7,693 nucleotides of DNA, taken from assembly GCA_028679405.1 (NCBI GenBank), contig JAJRBP010000268.1, forward strand, positions 1 to 7,693. Direction: 5' to 3'. Within the stretch, counting starts at the first letter, position 1, and every line of letters starts with the position of its first letter. A model generated the notes under the pieces. It saw only the letters and a program-made list of their open reading frames with translations, ran no database searches and had not been told where the DNA came from. Made by a program: the position numbers and the translations under genes. The DNA comes from Methanoregulaceae archaeon. GTDB lineage: Archaea > Halobacteriota > Methanomicrobia > Methanomicrobiales > Methanospirillaceae. Shown here one piece after another: positions 6,763-7,693 of this stretch.

Positions 6763-6769
6763 CCGGTTC

Positions 6770-7693
6770 CTAAGGTGCGCTCGCCGTCAGCTCACCGGGG
6801 GCATTCATGAACAGCCAGTATCCCTTCATCGGATACATCGGGTTTGAATCGGTATGGATACCGCTGCCGTTCCGGATGATCGAGGGCTCATACCGCTGGG
6901 CTACCGGGTCGAACCCGATGAGCGTGGTCCACTGGCCTGCCACCGGCAACAGCAGTTCGTGTGCTGACCCCTGGTTCCGGGAAGGTGTCCCGATTGCATT
7001 CCAGCCCTGGAAGAGGTTGACCGATAGAGGGGGAGAAGACAGATTCGAATCGAATACGAGCGGCACCTGTTTCCGGACTGTCGAATATACCCATATGCCA
7101 TAAAGGGGCATCACCTCGTCGTCCGGAACTAGCTGGTGCCAGGTATGGTTCATGGCTGAGAACGCAAAGAGCGAGTGTCCTCCGCTGTCGACATCCCCGA
7201 ATACCGCGGCTGCAGTATCATTTCCCGGAACGAGCCGGTCCGGAACCGAAATAAAGTTCCATCCGGGCTCAAGGGAGATGCGGGCGGTCCCCTGAGTCTC
7301 CCCGGACGCGAATACTGCAACCGCCCTTTTCACCGTGTCGGAACCGATGCCGTTTGAAACGGTGAGCGTGATTGTGTACGTCTGGTTCACCGTCGAATTG
7401 AAGATATGGACCGGGTTTTCAAGGCTTGAATTTGGGCTTCCATCGCCAAAATTCCATCGGTAATCAAGTGGAGGTGTACCAGATGACGCGCCGGTGAACT
7501 GGACGTACAGCGGGGATGTACCGGAAACCGGGAACTGACTGAATTCAGCGGACGGGTCCTGGTCTCCACGTACGATAAACTGCCCCCCCGCCCGGGCGTC
7601 GACAGTGATGCCGGATACCGCAATGCTGTACATTCCGGGCGCATAACCGGCCGTATCGACAGGGAACGACCACTCATTTATCCTGTCGCCGCC
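6770..7693 (-). CDS. PKD-domain surface/secreted protein, C-terminal part (5' partial)
   Basis: The frame is open to the window edge, and the 20 codons before the first ATG (7633) still read as folded protein (EWSFPVDTAGYAPGMYSI), so that ATG is internal and the gene starts beyond base 7693. At least 307 residues are present. Counting from the window edge, residues 1-45 end a beta-rich domain of the kind repeated in methanogen surface proteins. A PKD domain follows at about 50-129, with the signature WNFGDG (80-85). Two copies of a C-terminal module come next, marked by LEPGWNFISVP (141-151) with MPLYGIWVYST (195-205), and by LFQGWNAIGTP (227-237) with NPMYPMKGYWLF (284-295). PKD domains mediate adhesion or cell-surface contacts. 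No C-terminal membrane anchor is visible. The ligand is unknown. It is convergent with, and unrelated to, the cdh genes. Confidence 0.85.
   Translation of the reverse strand, partial: GGDRINEWSFPVDTAGYAPGMYSIAVSGITVDARAGGQFIVRGDQDPSAEFSQFPVSGTSPLYVQFTGASSGTPPLDYRWNFGDGSPNSSLENPVHIFNSTVNQTYTITLTVSNGIGSDTVKRAVAVFASGETQGTARISLEPGWNFISVPDRLVPGNDTAAAVFGDVDSGGHSLFAFSAMNHTWHQLVPDDEVMPLYGIWVYSTVRKQVPLVFDSNLSSPPLSVNLFQGWNAIGTPSRNQGSAHELLLPVAGQWTTLIGFDPVAQRYEPSIIRNGSGIHTDSNPMYPMKGYWLFMNAPGELTASAP

Larger units (their letters stand above)
6573..6769. other. Intergenic region between convergent genes
   Basis: This stretch of 197 bases separates the end of the methionine synthase gene from the end of the minus-strand surface protein gene. 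It is richer in A and T than the flanks. It holds the oligo-T elements listed separately and a perfect 12-base palindrome CCGGGTACCCGG (6670-6681). It also has an A/T-rich stretch around 6682-6702 that could resemble a promoter element but has no gene to serve on either strand. I see no RNA gene and no plausible protein gene here. Confidence 0.7.

Overview
This GC-rich window most likely comes from a methanogenic archaeon, probably of the order Methanomicrobiales. The evidence is an archaeal-type acetyl-CoA synthase subunit (CdhC), good archaeal Shine-Dalgarno sequences (a GGAGGTGA match before cdhE), and a PKD-domain surface protein of a style common in Methanomicrobia. The lineage is an inference from protein character, not from a search.

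Bases 1-6572 hold one tightly packed plus-strand gene run with no promoter-like A/T-rich box between genes. In order these are cdhC (acetyl-CoA synthase, 5' end cut off by the window edge), cdhD (small subunit of the corrinoid iron-sulfur protein, CFeSP, TTG start), cdhE (large CFeSP subunit), a RACo/AcsV-like reductive activator of CFeSP, a possible 55-residue ORF, and a folate-independent 'core' methionine synthase of the MetE C-terminal-domain type. Gaps are a few bases or overlaps, except the 164 bases before the last gene, which the small ORF fills exactly.

The genes form a coherent module around one methyl carrier. CdhDE carries a methyl group on cobalt. CdhC joins that methyl with CO and CoA to make acetyl-CoA. 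The activator returns accidentally oxidised Co(II) to Co(I). The final enzyme probably takes methyl from the same carrier to make methionine from homocysteine. The CO dehydrogenase proper (CdhA/CdhB or CooS) and the methyltransferase that loads CFeSP are not in the window and may lie upstream.

Bases 6573-6769 separate convergent genes and hold oligo-T terminator signals for both strands but no gene. Bases 6770-7693 hold, on the minus strand, the C-terminal part of a secreted or surface protein with a PKD domain and a duplicated C-terminal module. Its N-terminus lies outside the window.

The least expected points are the pairing of a core methionine synthase with CFeSP genes, a bacterial-type CFeSP activator and a bacterial-length CdhD next to an archaeal CdhC, an unusual phenylalanine in the DIGTNGE motif of the activator, and the small in-frame ORF abutting the methionine synthase start.
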